Shown: positions 54,438-62,725 of the stretch, one piece after another
Numbering within the stretch: the first letter of the stretch is position 1
How the letters are laid out: every line of letters begins with the position of its first letter
Assembly (NCBI GenBank): GCA_026414975.1
Contig: JAOAHZ010000004.1
Coordinates: 124,001 to 188,000, forward strand
Origin: Bacteroidia bacterium
GTDB lineage: Bacteria > Bacteroidota > Bacteroidia > SpSt-205
DNA length: 64,000 nt
Direction of reading: 5' to 3'
Translations under genes and position numbers: made by a program
The notes under the pieces: model-generated
The model's database searches: none
Told to the model about the DNA's origin: nothing
Seen by the model: only the letters and a program-made list of their open reading frames with translations

Positions 54438-55192
54438 TCCACCCCTGGGTAGCCCCTATGCCACATATTAGCTATCATGGCCAAACCGCTTTCCAAGACC
54501 GCGCGAAATCCAAAATGTTGATATAAAATCTGCGTCCTCTCTTGAAGATACCGTCGCCGACGCCGAGCTGAAATACCTCCCTCTAAATAGCGAATGAGTA
54601 TCCGTCCGCTGTCGTAGGCACGAGGTTTCTGCAGAAAAATCCGAATAGCCCAATCTAAATCTGCCGCCAAAGGATAACGCAGATCATAAAATGGAGCCAA
54701 TGAGCGACGCACAAAAAGCGCTTGATGAGCGATTCCCATGCCTGTCCGAAAATGGCGAGTCTCCGCCTTCCCCATCGGATAGGGGCGAGGGCGTCGTCGG
54801 GGAATGATTTCACCCTTTTCATTCACATAGCGGTGATCCCCGTATAGCACATCCGCTTCAGGGGGAGCTGCTGTAAAAAGCCTCTCTAAGGTGCCCGCAT
54901 CCCAAAAAGCATCACCTGCATTTAGAAAGACCACATACTCACCTCGGGCCACCCTAAGTCCCTTATTCATGGCGTCGTAGATTCCCTTATCACGCTCGCT
55001 GAGCCAAAAAACCGCGGGTGCTTGGACTTCATAGGCCTGAATGAGCTCTAAGGTCCCGTCATAGGAACCCCCGTCAATAAAAATGTGCTCCCAATCTCGC
55101 CAAGTCTGCTCGGCTGTGCTGCGCAGCGTCAAAGGAAGGACCCGCGCAGCTTGGTAGGTTACAGTGATGATAGATAGACGAGGAGAACTCAT
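54434..55192 (-). CDS. Glycosyltransferase family 2
   Basis: A 252-residue GT-A enzyme. It opens with RLSIITVTYQAARVLPLTLR, followed by WEHIFIDGGSYDGTLELI and the metal-binding DxD-like YGDH region after GEYVVFLNAGDAFWDAGTL. The form is that of WaaE/colanic-acid-type side-chain transferases. It overlaps coaD by 4 bp (ATGA) and the flippase gene by 4 bp, so four genes are tightly coupled. Confidence 0.91.
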   Translation of the reverse strand: MSSPRLSIITVTYQAARVLPLTLRSTAEQTWRDWEHIFIDGGSYDGTLELIQAYEVQAPAVFWLSERDKGIYDAMNKGLRVARGEYVVFLNAGDAFWDAGTLERLFTAAPPEADVLYGDHRYVNEKGEIIPRRRPRPYPMGKAETRHFRTGMGIAHQALFVRRSLAPFYDLRYPLAADLDWAIRIFLQKPRAYDSGRILIRYLEGGISARRRRRYLQERTQILYQHFGFRAVLESGLAMIANMWHRGYPGVE

Positions 55193-55689
55193 CGTTGACC
55201 GACAGGCTTCCCTTCCGGATAAGTCAAGTAAATGTCCCGAATGATATGCGGCGGAAGCAAGCCTTCCAAATGTCCGTGAAATCGTATCACTTCCCGCACT
55301 AAAGTAGAGGAGACGAAGGAAGTTTCAGGGCTACTCAGCAAGTAAAAAGTCTCTATGCCATTGTCCAAGTATTTATTGAGAAGGTCTATATTGCGCTCGT
55401 ACTCGTAATCAGGCGCAGAACGAAGCCCACGCAAGATAAATTGAGCTTTGACTTCCCGAGCAAATCGAACGGTCAAGCCAGTGTATAAACGCACTTTCAC
55501 CCGAGGCTCTCCAGTGAAGGTCTCCTCTATCCACTTGAGGCGCTGTTGGGGAGGAAACATCGGCTGCTTATTAGTGTTGAGGCCAATCCCGATTACAATC
55601 TCATCAAAAAGGGCTAATCCCCGCTGAATGATCTCAATATGACCGTTTGTAATCGGGTCAAAGCTCCCCGGAAATAGAGCCCGTTTCAC
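55189..55689 (-). CDS. coaD: Phosphopantetheine adenylyltransferase
   Basis: A 166-residue enzyme making dephospho-CoA from 4'-phosphopantetheine and ATP. The nucleotidyltransferase signature is FPGSFDPITNGHIEIIQRG, and the C-terminal motif FVSSTLVREVIRFHG binds the adenylate. The start is GTG 55689, 4 nt after TACCTTCG. It heads an operon with three glycan genes and diverges from a GT9 gene with only 36 bp between starts. Confidence 0.95.
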   Translation of the reverse strand: MKRALFPGSFDPITNGHIEIIQRGLALFDEIVIGIGLNTNKQPMFPPQQRLKWIEETFTGEPRVKVRLYTGLTVRFAREVKAQFILRGLRSAPDYEYERNIDLLNKYLDNGIETFYLLSSPETSFVSSTLVREVIRFHGHLEGLLPPHIIRDIYLTYPEGKPVGQR

Positions 55690-55693
55690 ACAG

Positions 55694-55721
55694 CGAAGGT
55701 AGAGTAAATCTTCTACCTTCG
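55694..55721. promoter_or_regulatory. Perfect inverted repeat carrying divergent TACCTTCG elements
   Basis: Arms cgaaggtaga (55694-55703) and tctaccttcg (55712-55721) are perfectly complementary around an 8-nt spacer. Each arm contains TACCTTCG, one base from TAnnTTTG, ending exactly 4 nt before the GTG start of coaD (left) and of the GT9 gene (right). This looks like two face-away promoters locked into one palindrome, or a regulator site, or both. Confidence 0.6.
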
Positions 55722-55725
55722 CCGA

Positions 55726-56739
55726 GTGCGGCGGCGCTGGCTTCTGAGCCGTACAGACCGGCTGGGTGATCTACTCTTAACACTGCCTATGGGCAATTTT
55801 ATTCGCCAGCATGTACCCGACGCAGAAATTACCTTCTTAGTTAGTCAGTATGCAGCGCCTTTGGTAGCTCTTCATGTGCCACTGTTTCCTTACTTGATTT
55901 GGCAAAAGGGGGTAAACTTAGCGGGATTCGAGGCACTCATTCATGTCTATCCTCGCTGGACGATAGCTTGGGCTGGATGCCGAGCCGGTCTACCTCGCCG
56001 AATAGGAACCAGCCGTCGCTGGTACCATTGGCTTACTTGTACAGACCTTCCTCCTGTCAAACGCCGCCGCAGCAGTAAGCATGAAGCCGCCCTCAACTTG
56101 GAACTGCTTGCACCCCTACTCTCTCCCGAGCTGCAGAAAAAGATTTTTACTCTCAGATGGGAGGACCTCCTAGCATACAGAGCCCGACTTTCGGCAACTG
56201 AATCCTTACCAGACTCTATTCTACAGAAGCTGCAAGCTCATTCGCTTCGTATTATACTTCATACGGGTTCAGGTGGCGGCTCGCCCAAATGGCACCACTG
56301 GGAGCGACTGGCCCATCTATTCGCAAGCACTCTTCCCCAGGCTTTGCTTATCCTCACTGGAATCGCTTCAGAAAAACCTTACCTCCAGCATCTCCAATCG
56401 GCGGTACCTAAGGCTTCCTGGTTGGATACGGCCGGCACTCTATCCTTACGGGAACTTGTCTCTCTGATTGCGCAAACTCACTTAGTCGTAGCGGTTAGCA
56501 CAGGGCCTTTACACATCGCCGCAGCCTTGGACGTGCCGACGATTGGCTTGTATCCACCTGCGGCAGCTATGAGTCCAACGCGCTGGCGCCCTCTAAGCCG
56601 CTATTCTGTAATCTTGAGCCGAACATATTCCTGCACTCGCTGCAAGCCGGCGAGCTGTCCATGTCTCAACTCTATTTCTCCTGAGGAGGTCTTACAAGCA
56701 GCCCAAGAGCTTCTTAGTGTGGGTCAGAAGTTTAGTTGA
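55726..56739 (+). CDS. Glycosyltransferase family 9 (heptosyltransferase-like)
   Basis: A 337-residue GT-B enzyme. It starts RRWLLSRTDRLGDLLLTLPM, continues with LRIILHTGSGGGSPKWHHWE and the donor motif LVVAVSTGPLHIAAALDVPTIGLY, and ends with a Cys-containing segment (CTRCKPASCPC). It probably adds a sugar to the LPS core. It differs clearly from the GT9 at 48.4 kb and is no recent duplicate. The start is GTG 55726 with TACCTTCG 4 nt upstream. Confidence 0.9.
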   Translation: MRRRWLLSRTDRLGDLLLTLPMGNFIRQHVPDAEITFLVSQYAAPLVALHVPLFPYLIWQKGVNLAGFEALIHVYPRWTIAWAGCRAGLPRRIGTSRRWYHWLTCTDLPPVKRRRSSKHEAALNLELLAPLLSPELQKKIFTLRWEDLLAYRARLSATESLPDSILQKLQAHSLRIILHTGSGGGSPKWHHWERLAHLFASTLPQALLILTGIASEKPYLQHLQSAVPKASWLDTAGTLSLRELVSLIAQTHLVVAVSTGPLHIAAALDVPTIGLYPPAAAMSPTRWRPLSRYSVILSRTYSCTRCKPASCPCLNSISPEEVLQAAQELLSVGQKFS

Positions 56740-56816
56740 TAAAGAATACAGGGTGGCAGCTTCTTCGTCCTGCCGTTATGTGACGTATGGCTTCGAGTTT
56801 GGTTGATGTAGAGAGC

Positions 56817-56849
56817 GGGGCGGCAGCCCCCTGAGGGGGCTGCCGCCCC
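56817..56849. terminator. Strong GC hairpin between convergent genes
   Basis: A 15-bp perfect stem (ggggcggcagccccc and its complement) closes a 3-nt TGA loop. It is the first of two tandem hairpins between the GT9 and GH1 genes. A bidirectional terminator is likely, although no T-tract directly follows on either strand. Confidence 0.6.
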
Positions 56850-56852
56850 GCC

Positions 56853-56890
56853 GGGGTTGTGCCAGCACCGATGGGCGCTGGCACAACCCC
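56853..56890. terminator. Second GC hairpin in tandem
   Basis: A 14-bp perfect stem (ggggttgtgccagc and its complement) with a 10-nt loop starts 3 bp after the first hairpin. A run of six A follows on the plus strand (56895-56900). The pair may be a bidirectional terminator or a dispersed palindromic repeat. Confidence 0.55.
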
Positions 56891-56945
56891 AACGAAAAAA
56901 CTCCCCCAACTCTAAACCCTCACATCCCCATCAAAATACATTCAG

Positions 56946-58301
56946 TCAAAGTTCCGCCTCACCCCCTAAAAAATCCCTATACCACAAAGCAGACTGCTTA
57001 GGATGCCGACTAAGCGTGGCTCTATCCACATAGACAATTCCAAATTGCGGACGATACCCCTCAGCCCATTCAAAGTTGTCTAAGAAGGTCCATATAAAAT
57101 AGCCCTTGACCCGGATTCCCTCCTGCTGAGCCCGATACACCTGACGCAAGGCCGCTTTGAGGTAGGCAATTCGCCCAGGGTCTTCCGTTCTTTCCTTTTC
57201 TGCGGCAAAACCATTCTCCGTGACAACGAGAGGCAAGGTAGGATCATACTGAGAAAACTGGCGAAGAGCCAAGTACAAGCTCTCCGGAAATACCTCCCAC
57301 CCCATCGCTTGATAAGGTGCCCCTCTCCGTTTGGGAGGAATAGGGCGACCCCTTATCCAGGGAACTAAGGCATGGTGCTTTATGACTTCTCTAGAGTAGT
57401 TCTGAATGCCAATAAAGTCGGGGCGAGCTTCTAAGCGCTTCTCATCTCCGGGTTGAGCATACCGCTCAGAAATCTGGGACAACTCAGGAAAAGCATCCGT
57501 GGGATAGCCTCGCCCCAAAAGCGGCTCCACGAACAGGCGATTCAGGACTGCGTCGTATCGGCGCGCAGCCGCTTCATCTTTGGGATGACCCGCCCGATAA
57601 GAAAAAGTCGGGGATGTGGAGAAGGTGGTCCCAACTACAGCTTTAGGTGATAGAGACTTTAGAACACGCACCCCCTCCGCTTGAGCTAAGGCGGCGTGAT
57701 GTACAGCCGGGAAAAAGTTTTTTAGCCCTCGGCGCCCCGGCGCATGAACCCCTAAAAGATATCCTGCAGCCGTAAAAGCCAAAGGTTCATTCAAAATCAT
57801 CCAGTACTTGACTTTACCTCCGTACTCGCTTGCGCAAAAGCTCACATAAGCGATGAAGTCTTCTACTATTTTGCGATTCGTCCACCCCCCATACCCCTCC
57901 TCTAAAGCGAGAGGTAAATCCCAGTGGTACAAAGTTATCCAGGGTTCAATTCCTTCTGCAAGGCAGGCATCAATCACTTGATGATAAAAAGCTACACCAG
58001 CGGGATTAGTCCGACCCCGCCCCTCTGGAAAAATGCGAGGCCAAGAGATAGAAAAGCGAAAGGCAGGTATACGAAGCTCCCGTAAAAGCCGAATATCTTC
58101 TAAGTATCGGTTGTAGAAATCACAAGCCACGTCACCTGTTTCTCGTCGGTCTATTTTGCCGGGACGGCGAACGAAGGCATCCCAGATAGAAGGTCCTTTC
58201 CCATCGGCGTTCCATCCACCTTCAATTTGATAGGCCGATACGGCCACCCCCCAGCTAAAATCAGCCCCAAAATCCTTTCGCTTAATCGGCAGATATAGCA
58301 T
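56946..58301 (-). CDS. Glycoside hydrolase family 1 beta-glucosidase
   Basis: A 451-residue GH1 enzyme, cytoplasmic by the lack of a signal peptide. It opens with FSWGVAVSAYQIEGGWNADG. The acid/base Glu is in ILNEPLAF (about 172) and the nucleophile Glu in VVTENGFA (about 362). LYHWDLPLALEEGYGGW is also characteristic. Beta-glucosidase is the best guess, but GH1 includes galactosidases and fucosidases. The ATG at 58301 lies 5 nt after TTATTTTG, one mismatch from the -7 consensus. Confidence 0.94.
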   Translation of the reverse strand: MLYLPIKRKDFGADFSWGVAVSAYQIEGGWNADGKGPSIWDAFVRRPGKIDRRETGDVACDFYNRYLEDIRLLRELRIPAFRFSISWPRIFPEGRGRTNPAGVAFYHQVIDACLAEGIEPWITLYHWDLPLALEEGYGGWTNRKIVEDFIAYVSFCASEYGGKVKYWMILNEPLAFTAAGYLLGVHAPGRRGLKNFFPAVHHAALAQAEGVRVLKSLSPKAVVGTTFSTSPTFSYRAGHPKDEAAARRYDAVLNRLFVEPLLGRGYPTDAFPELSQISERYAQPGDEKRLEARPDFIGIQNYSREVIKHHALVPWIRGRPIPPKRRGAPYQAMGWEVFPESLYLALRQFSQYDPTLPLVVTENGFAAEKERTEDPGRIAYLKAALRQVYRAQQEGIRVKGYFIWTFLDNFEWAEGYRPQFGIVYVDRATLSRHPKQSALWYRDFLGGEAEL

Positions 58302-58567
58302 AGGTACAAAATAATGGGCCGTAGCTCAGAATCTCTCTATCTCTCAATCGCTGGTCGGCTTGAGCAGCAAGGTCCTGAAGTTAGTCTATCTCCGAATCTA
58401 AAAGCCCTTATAGTCTCACCGAGAGCCTGCCTTATCTAAGACTACAGAACTCTCACCTAATCTCTCAAAGCCAGAAACCAGATAAACTCAATCTGAAAAG
58501 CGGTCAGACTGGGGAAGACATAGCGTATGATATCTTCTTATGGGGGAAAGTTATATCTTGCTGCGCA

Positions 58568-59983
58568 ATGCTACAGCCCCTTCTCATCGCTGGAGAATGG
58601 ACCCCTTCTTCCATCCTCTCGCCAGTAGTAGCCCCCTACAGTCAGGAAACCTTGGCTGAAGTCATGTATGCCGAACCCAAACACATCCAAATAATCATAG
58701 ACCACCAGAGCCGAGCTCAAAAGATAGCAGGGGCTCTGCCGATATACAAGCGATATGAGATATTATCTCGGCTTTTTGAATGGCTGGAAAGAAATGCCGA
58801 AAACATCGCTCACTTGATTGCCGCCGAAGCCGCCAAACCCTTACGATACGCCCGAGCCGAGGTCAGACGCGGGCTAATAACCATCGGCATGGGACGAGAC
58901 TTAGTCCGTACCTTAGAAGGGGAAATTCTGCCTGGGGACCTGACGGAAACCACCCAAGAGCGATGGATTCTGGTGCGGCGGGTGCCAGCAGGGCCGCTTT
59001 TAGCTATCACTCCTTTCAACTTTCCTCTCAACCTCGTACTTCACAAAGTTATTCCGGCTATCGTAGCCGGATGCGCTATTACACTCAAACCGGCTCCTCA
59101 GGCTCCCCTCACCGCCTATCGCCTGGCTGAAGCTCTGTTAGAAGTAGGCTGGCCTGCCGAAGCTCTCACCGTCTTTTCAGCTGAACCGCCTCTGGCTGAA
59201 CAGCTTGTTCGCTCTACGGCTTTTCGTATATTTTCTTTCACAGGCAGCGCCACGGTAGGCTGGCATCTCCAAACCTTAGCCGCACGAAAAAAAGTGATAC
59301 TGGAGCTGGGGGGAAGCGCCGCTGTTATCGTCCATGATACCCCCAACCTTCAGCAGGCTGCTCAAGCTATCGCAGAGGGCGCCTACCTTTACGCTGGGCA
59401 AGTTTGTATTTCAGTCCAGCGCATTTTTGTCCATCAGTCGCTCTACGAAGATTTTCTTAGCGCTTACCAGGCTGCAACTCAGAGCCTCCATATCGGGGAC
59501 CCTCTGGAGGAGGAAACTCATCTCAGCAGCATCATAGATGAACGAAGCTACACCCGTATTCAAACATGGCTCCATGAAGCCCGGCTAAGCGGAGCAACCG
59601 AACTCATCGGTCCGACCCTCAATCCCGAAAAGCGACTCATCTCTCCCATGCTACTATCGGACCTTTCTCCCGCCTGTCATTTCGCTCAAGAGGAAGCTTT
59701 CGCTCCATTTGCTGAAATCCGTTCGTTTAAAAACATAGAGGAGGCGTTTGCTGCCGTCAATGAGTCTCCCTATGGACTTCAAGCTGGACTTTATACTCAA
59801 TCGGAGAGCTTACTCAAAAAAGCCTTCACGGTGTTAGAAGTAGGGGGAGTGGTACATAATGCCCCGCCTACCCTGAGGATTGACTCTATGCCTTATGGAG
59901 GCGTGAAAGGCTCCGGCTTAGGGCGTGAAGGTGTGAAATACGCTACCTTAGAATACACCGAGCCGAAAACCTTGTTATGGTAA
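58568..59983 (+). CDS. NAD(P)-dependent aldehyde dehydrogenase
   Basis: A 471-residue ALDH oxidising an aldehyde to the acid. Motifs are ITPFNFPLNLVLHKVIPAI, the cofactor-linked FSFTGSATVGWHL, the general-base Glu in VILELGGSAAV, and the nucleophilic Cys in YLYAGQVCISVQRIF (about 280). It resembles lactaldehyde or non-phosphorylating glyceraldehyde-3-phosphate types, but the substrate is not decided. Its last codons overlap the thiG start by 7 bp. About 265 bp upstream hold no gene or clear promoter. Confidence 0.92.
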   Translation: MLQPLLIAGEWTPSSILSPVVAPYSQETLAEVMYAEPKHIQIIIDHQSRAQKIAGALPIYKRYEILSRLFEWLERNAENIAHLIAAEAAKPLRYARAEVRRGLITIGMGRDLVRTLEGEILPGDLTETTQERWILVRRVPAGPLLAITPFNFPLNLVLHKVIPAIVAGCAITLKPAPQAPLTAYRLAEALLEVGWPAEALTVFSAEPPLAEQLVRSTAFRIFSFTGSATVGWHLQTLAARKKVILELGGSAAVIVHDTPNLQQAAQAIAEGAYLYAGQVCISVQRIFVHQSLYEDFLSAYQAATQSLHIGDPLEEETHLSSIIDERSYTRIQTWLHEARLSGATELIGPTLNPEKRLISPMLLSDLSPACHFAQEEAFAPFAEIRSFKNIEEAFAAVNESPYGLQAGLYTQSESLLKKAFTVLEVGGVVHNAPPTLRIDSMPYGGVKGSGLGREGVKYATLEYTEPKTLLW

Positions 59984-60753
59984 GCGACGATGAGCTCATT
60001 TTAGCAGGCCAACGGGTAGCTAGTCGTCTATGGGTTGGGACGGCACGTTACCCTTCTCCCCATCTCATGATCCAAGCCTTGGAAGCCGCTCAAGCAGGCC
60101 TTGTTACCGTTTCAGTACGTCGCCTCAACCTTCAAGCACCTCAGGATACCTTCTTAGACCTTCTGCTGGGTCGTTTTCCCATTCTTCCCAACACAGCGGG
60201 ATGCTACACCGCTGAAGAGGCGATTTTCCTTGCAGAGTTAGCTCGCGAGGCGCTGCAAACCAACTGGATAAAGTTGGAAGTTATTGGAGATGAACATACT
60301 TTGTGGCCCGATCCCGAACAGCTTCTTCTAGCAGCCCGCGAGCTGAAGCGGCGAGGGTTCGTGGTTTTAGCTTATGCACCAGACGATCCCATCGTTTGCC
60401 AGCGATTAGCGGATATAGGATGCACTGCCGTGATGCCCTTAGCGGCTCCGATCGGAAGCGGCCAAGGCATTCGCGACGCTGAACGGCTCTCGCTCATTCG
60501 TCATAAACTCGCAGGCGTGCCGCTTGTTATAGACGCAGGCATCGGCAGTCCAGCCGATGCCTGCATAGCCATGGAGCTGGGATACGACGCCGTCCTTGTG
60601 AATACGGCCATCGCCGAGGCTCAGCATCCCGTCCTTATGGCCGAAGCTATGCGCCTCGCCGTGGAAGCCGGGCGAAAAGCGTATAAAGCAGGCCGCATCC
60701 CCCGTATCTCTTACGCTCGTCCAAGTTCTCCCATGGAAGGTCTCCCTTGGTGA
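59977..60753 (+). CDS. thiG: Thiazole synthase
   Basis: A 258-residue TIM-barrel enzyme forming the thiazole phosphate moiety of thiamine from DXP, ThiS-thiocarboxylate and dehydroglycine. Visible are SRLWVGTARYPSPHLMIQAL, TVSVRRLNL, ILPNTAGCYTAEEAI, the Schiff-base Lys in NWIKLEVIGD (about 99) and GVPLVIDAGIGSPADACIAMELG-type phosphate site (IDAGIGSPADA). ThiS, ThiF, ThiH and ThiO are not adjacent; only thiD occurs elsewhere in the window. It overlaps the ALDH gene by 7 bp. Confidence 0.95.
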   Translation: MVSDDELILAGQRVASRLWVGTARYPSPHLMIQALEAAQAGLVTVSVRRLNLQAPQDTFLDLLLGRFPILPNTAGCYTAEEAIFLAELAREALQTNWIKLEVIGDEHTLWPDPEQLLLAARELKRRGFVVLAYAPDDPIVCQRLADIGCTAVMPLAAPIGSGQGIRDAERLSLIRHKLAGVPLVIDAGIGSPADACIAMELGYDAVLVNTAIAEAQHPVLMAEAMRLAVEAGRKAYKAGRIPRISYARPSSPMEGLPW

Positions 60754-60928
60754 TACCTCAAATACAGACCCAAGCGGATGCCCCCAAATCTTACACCCAG
60801 CTACACTCTCGCCTCAATATCTATTCCTCCTCATCTATTGACCGACAGAGTGAGTCTATTTTATCCGTGTCAACCTCTTGCCCATCCCTTCTGAAAGGCG
60901 ATATGCCTAAAAGAAAGGTTGTACTAAC

Positions 60929-61906
60929 TCACGAATACCTCTCAAGCCCTTCTATATGCACCCACAGCAGCTCACTGGGACAGCAAGGCTCATCGGGGTC
61001 TGTGATAAGAAAAAATCTATTCAAATGCGCAGGGTCTGGAGCGATTCCTTCCACTTTTATGGGTACAGGGTTACCCCTTTCATCGCTCAAGCTCGCAAAA
61101 TAAGGCTTACCATCCGGAGCAAACCAGCCTATAACCGAGCCCAAAATGAGACCATCCTCATACGCATCGCTCGTGTCTTCGGCTGCGGCGACGTAGAATA
61201 GACCTTTTTGCGGATGCCAAGTAGCGTCAGTGAAAGCTAAGGGCACGCCCCTGACCTGCCCTAAGTCATAAAACTGAACCGACTCAAATAAAATAGAGGC
61301 AGAGCGTTCAGGGTCGGTGAGGCAATACTCTACAGTTGGCCAGGATATAGTGCCTATCGCATTGGGGTAGTGGGCTGTACCCCGCTGAAACAAAAGAAGT
61401 TCATCTGTATCGGGCTTCCATACCACTCCTTCTATGTTCAGTTCGCCTTCGGGGGCCAGGGCATGAGCTAGCTTGTCATATAAATGGGGCACAGGAAATC
61501 GCCTCAGAGAAAGCATACCTTCCTCTGTGATAGAGAGGAGTCCTATCTCCATTCGCTGGGGACGACTGCCCGAACCCATAAACAGGAGCCGGCGCTCAGG
61601 AGGCTTAGGCGAAACCCATGTCGCAGCCTCCCAGTCCGGCTTGATGGCTTTAGAGAGTGGAACTGAGCCCCCATCAGGCTGTAATGGAAATAAGCTCACG
61701 CTCAAAGTATTCCAATCCAGTTTATGTAGCACAAGCCTGTCATCCGAGAAAATCCAGAGGTGTCTCTCATCAGCTATTAGAGTAGACGCTGCACTGATGC
61801 GGACAGGTTGATCGTCTATCGGACCTTGCAGACCATCCAATGGCAACCGCCTGAGAATGCGAACACCCATTTTATCTGACTTAACTGCCCGGATAAAAGG
61901 TCGCAT
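60929..61906 (-). CDS. Hypothetical beta-propeller-like protein (DUF6929-like)
   Basis: A 325-residue protein without a signal peptide. Repeated strand motifs such as ADERHLWIFSDDRLVLHKLD and KPDTDELLLFQRG suggest a propeller. The C-terminal FFLITDPDEPCCPSELLWV is characteristic of a Bacteroidota family I recall as DUF6929; I am not certain of the number. No catalytic motif is evident. It converges with thiG, 175 bp away. Confidence 0.7.
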   Translation of the reverse strand: MRPFIRAVKSDKMGVRILRRLPLDGLQGPIDDQPVRISAASTLIADERHLWIFSDDRLVLHKLDWNTLSVSLFPLQPDGGSVPLSKAIKPDWEAATWVSPKPPERRLLFMGSGSRPQRMEIGLLSITEEGMLSLRRFPVPHLYDKLAHALAPEGELNIEGVVWKPDTDELLLFQRGTAHYPNAIGTISWPTVEYCLTDPERSASILFESVQFYDLGQVRGVPLAFTDATWHPQKGLFYVAAAEDTSDAYEDGLILGSVIGWFAPDGKPYFASLSDERGNPVPIKVEGIAPDPAHLNRFFLITDPDEPCCPSELLWVHIEGLERYS

Positions 61907-62708
61907 AATGAAGCTCAGGCAAGATTACGAAGCAGCTTGCAAGGTTCTTTCTACAGCAAAGTCTTAGGCTAACGCTAAATGAAAGCGCTTTACTTCTCCA
62001 TCCAGATTGGCCTTAATTTTGAACGGTGCTGGCTGAACTTCTCTTATTGTGGAGTCAGTTTGTTGTCTCAGAGTTTCAAGAACTGCCCCCCTCAGTCGCT
62101 TTTATGTAGTTCCAAACGTCTCTACAAGACCCTCAATAACGCAGACCTGGTATTCTTCCAGGGACGATACTATCTAGCAATGCGGGTAGCGCCGACGCAT
62201 TTCCCCTCCTCTAAAGCTGATTGCGCATTTTGCATTCAGATGACTTGAGCACGTGGGCGTGCGATACGGCCCTAAATCTTGGACGCGATATACGGGAGCC
62301 ACGCTGGCTCGTATGGAAAGATGGTCTTTGTAGGAGCGCAAAGCAGCTGGAGATTTGATTCAGAGAGTATCATAGGTGTCGTAAAGCGAGGCTTCAATAA
62401 ATGGGACACATTCCATATAGGATGGATGCCTTAGCGAGCGCGTGCAGGGGATAGTGTAGCCTATATATTGAGGCAAGCAGCTCTGTAGCCAAATGTACCC
62501 GTGCTGGTACTTTCCCCCGCAAGCGGTGATACAGCATTCCCCGCTCTCTATCCGAACGCTAGAATAGACTTTGTCCTTATTGACTACACCAGCCCTTTGG
62601 CGGGAAAAGACCGCTAGTGGATACGAGGTTAGCTTGGACCGACGATTCTCTACCGACTGCGACTGACGCGGCAAAAGCAGTAGCCCTCAGACAAATGCTT
62701 GCGTGCTT
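61907..62708. other. Gene-poor interval
   Basis: About 800 bp, the longest stretch here without a convincing gene. Two frames of 89 and 104 codons exist, but both are rich in Cys, Ser and rare patterns and neither resembles a protein family. No tRNA cloverleaf, hairpin terminator or repeat array is visible. It could be a decayed gene or a regulatory region. Confidence 0.4.
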
Positions 62709-62716
62709 TACATTTG
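62709..62716 (+). promoter_or_regulatory. -7 element TACATTTG for the carboxylase gene
   Basis: Exact TAnnTTTG, 9 nt before ATG 62726. Confidence 0.5.
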
Positions 62717-62725
62717 TAGAGCGAC

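Noticed and set aside
51911-55192. Glycan genes as a horizontally acquired capsule island
   Set aside because: Codon use and base composition look like those of neighbours, housekeeping coaD heads the run and no mobility genes or flanking repeats are seen.
48405-56739. The two GT9 genes as a recent duplication
   Set aside because: Their N-termini, middle motifs and lengths differ widely; they share only family-level motifs.
61979-62248. 89-codon plus-strand ORF in the gene-poor interval
   Set aside because: Composition is Cys/Ser-rich and unlike a protein family, and no -7 element precedes the ATG.
62360-62674. 104-codon minus-strand ORF in the gene-poor interval
   Set aside because: No recognisable domain, no promoter element, and a composition typical of a random frame.
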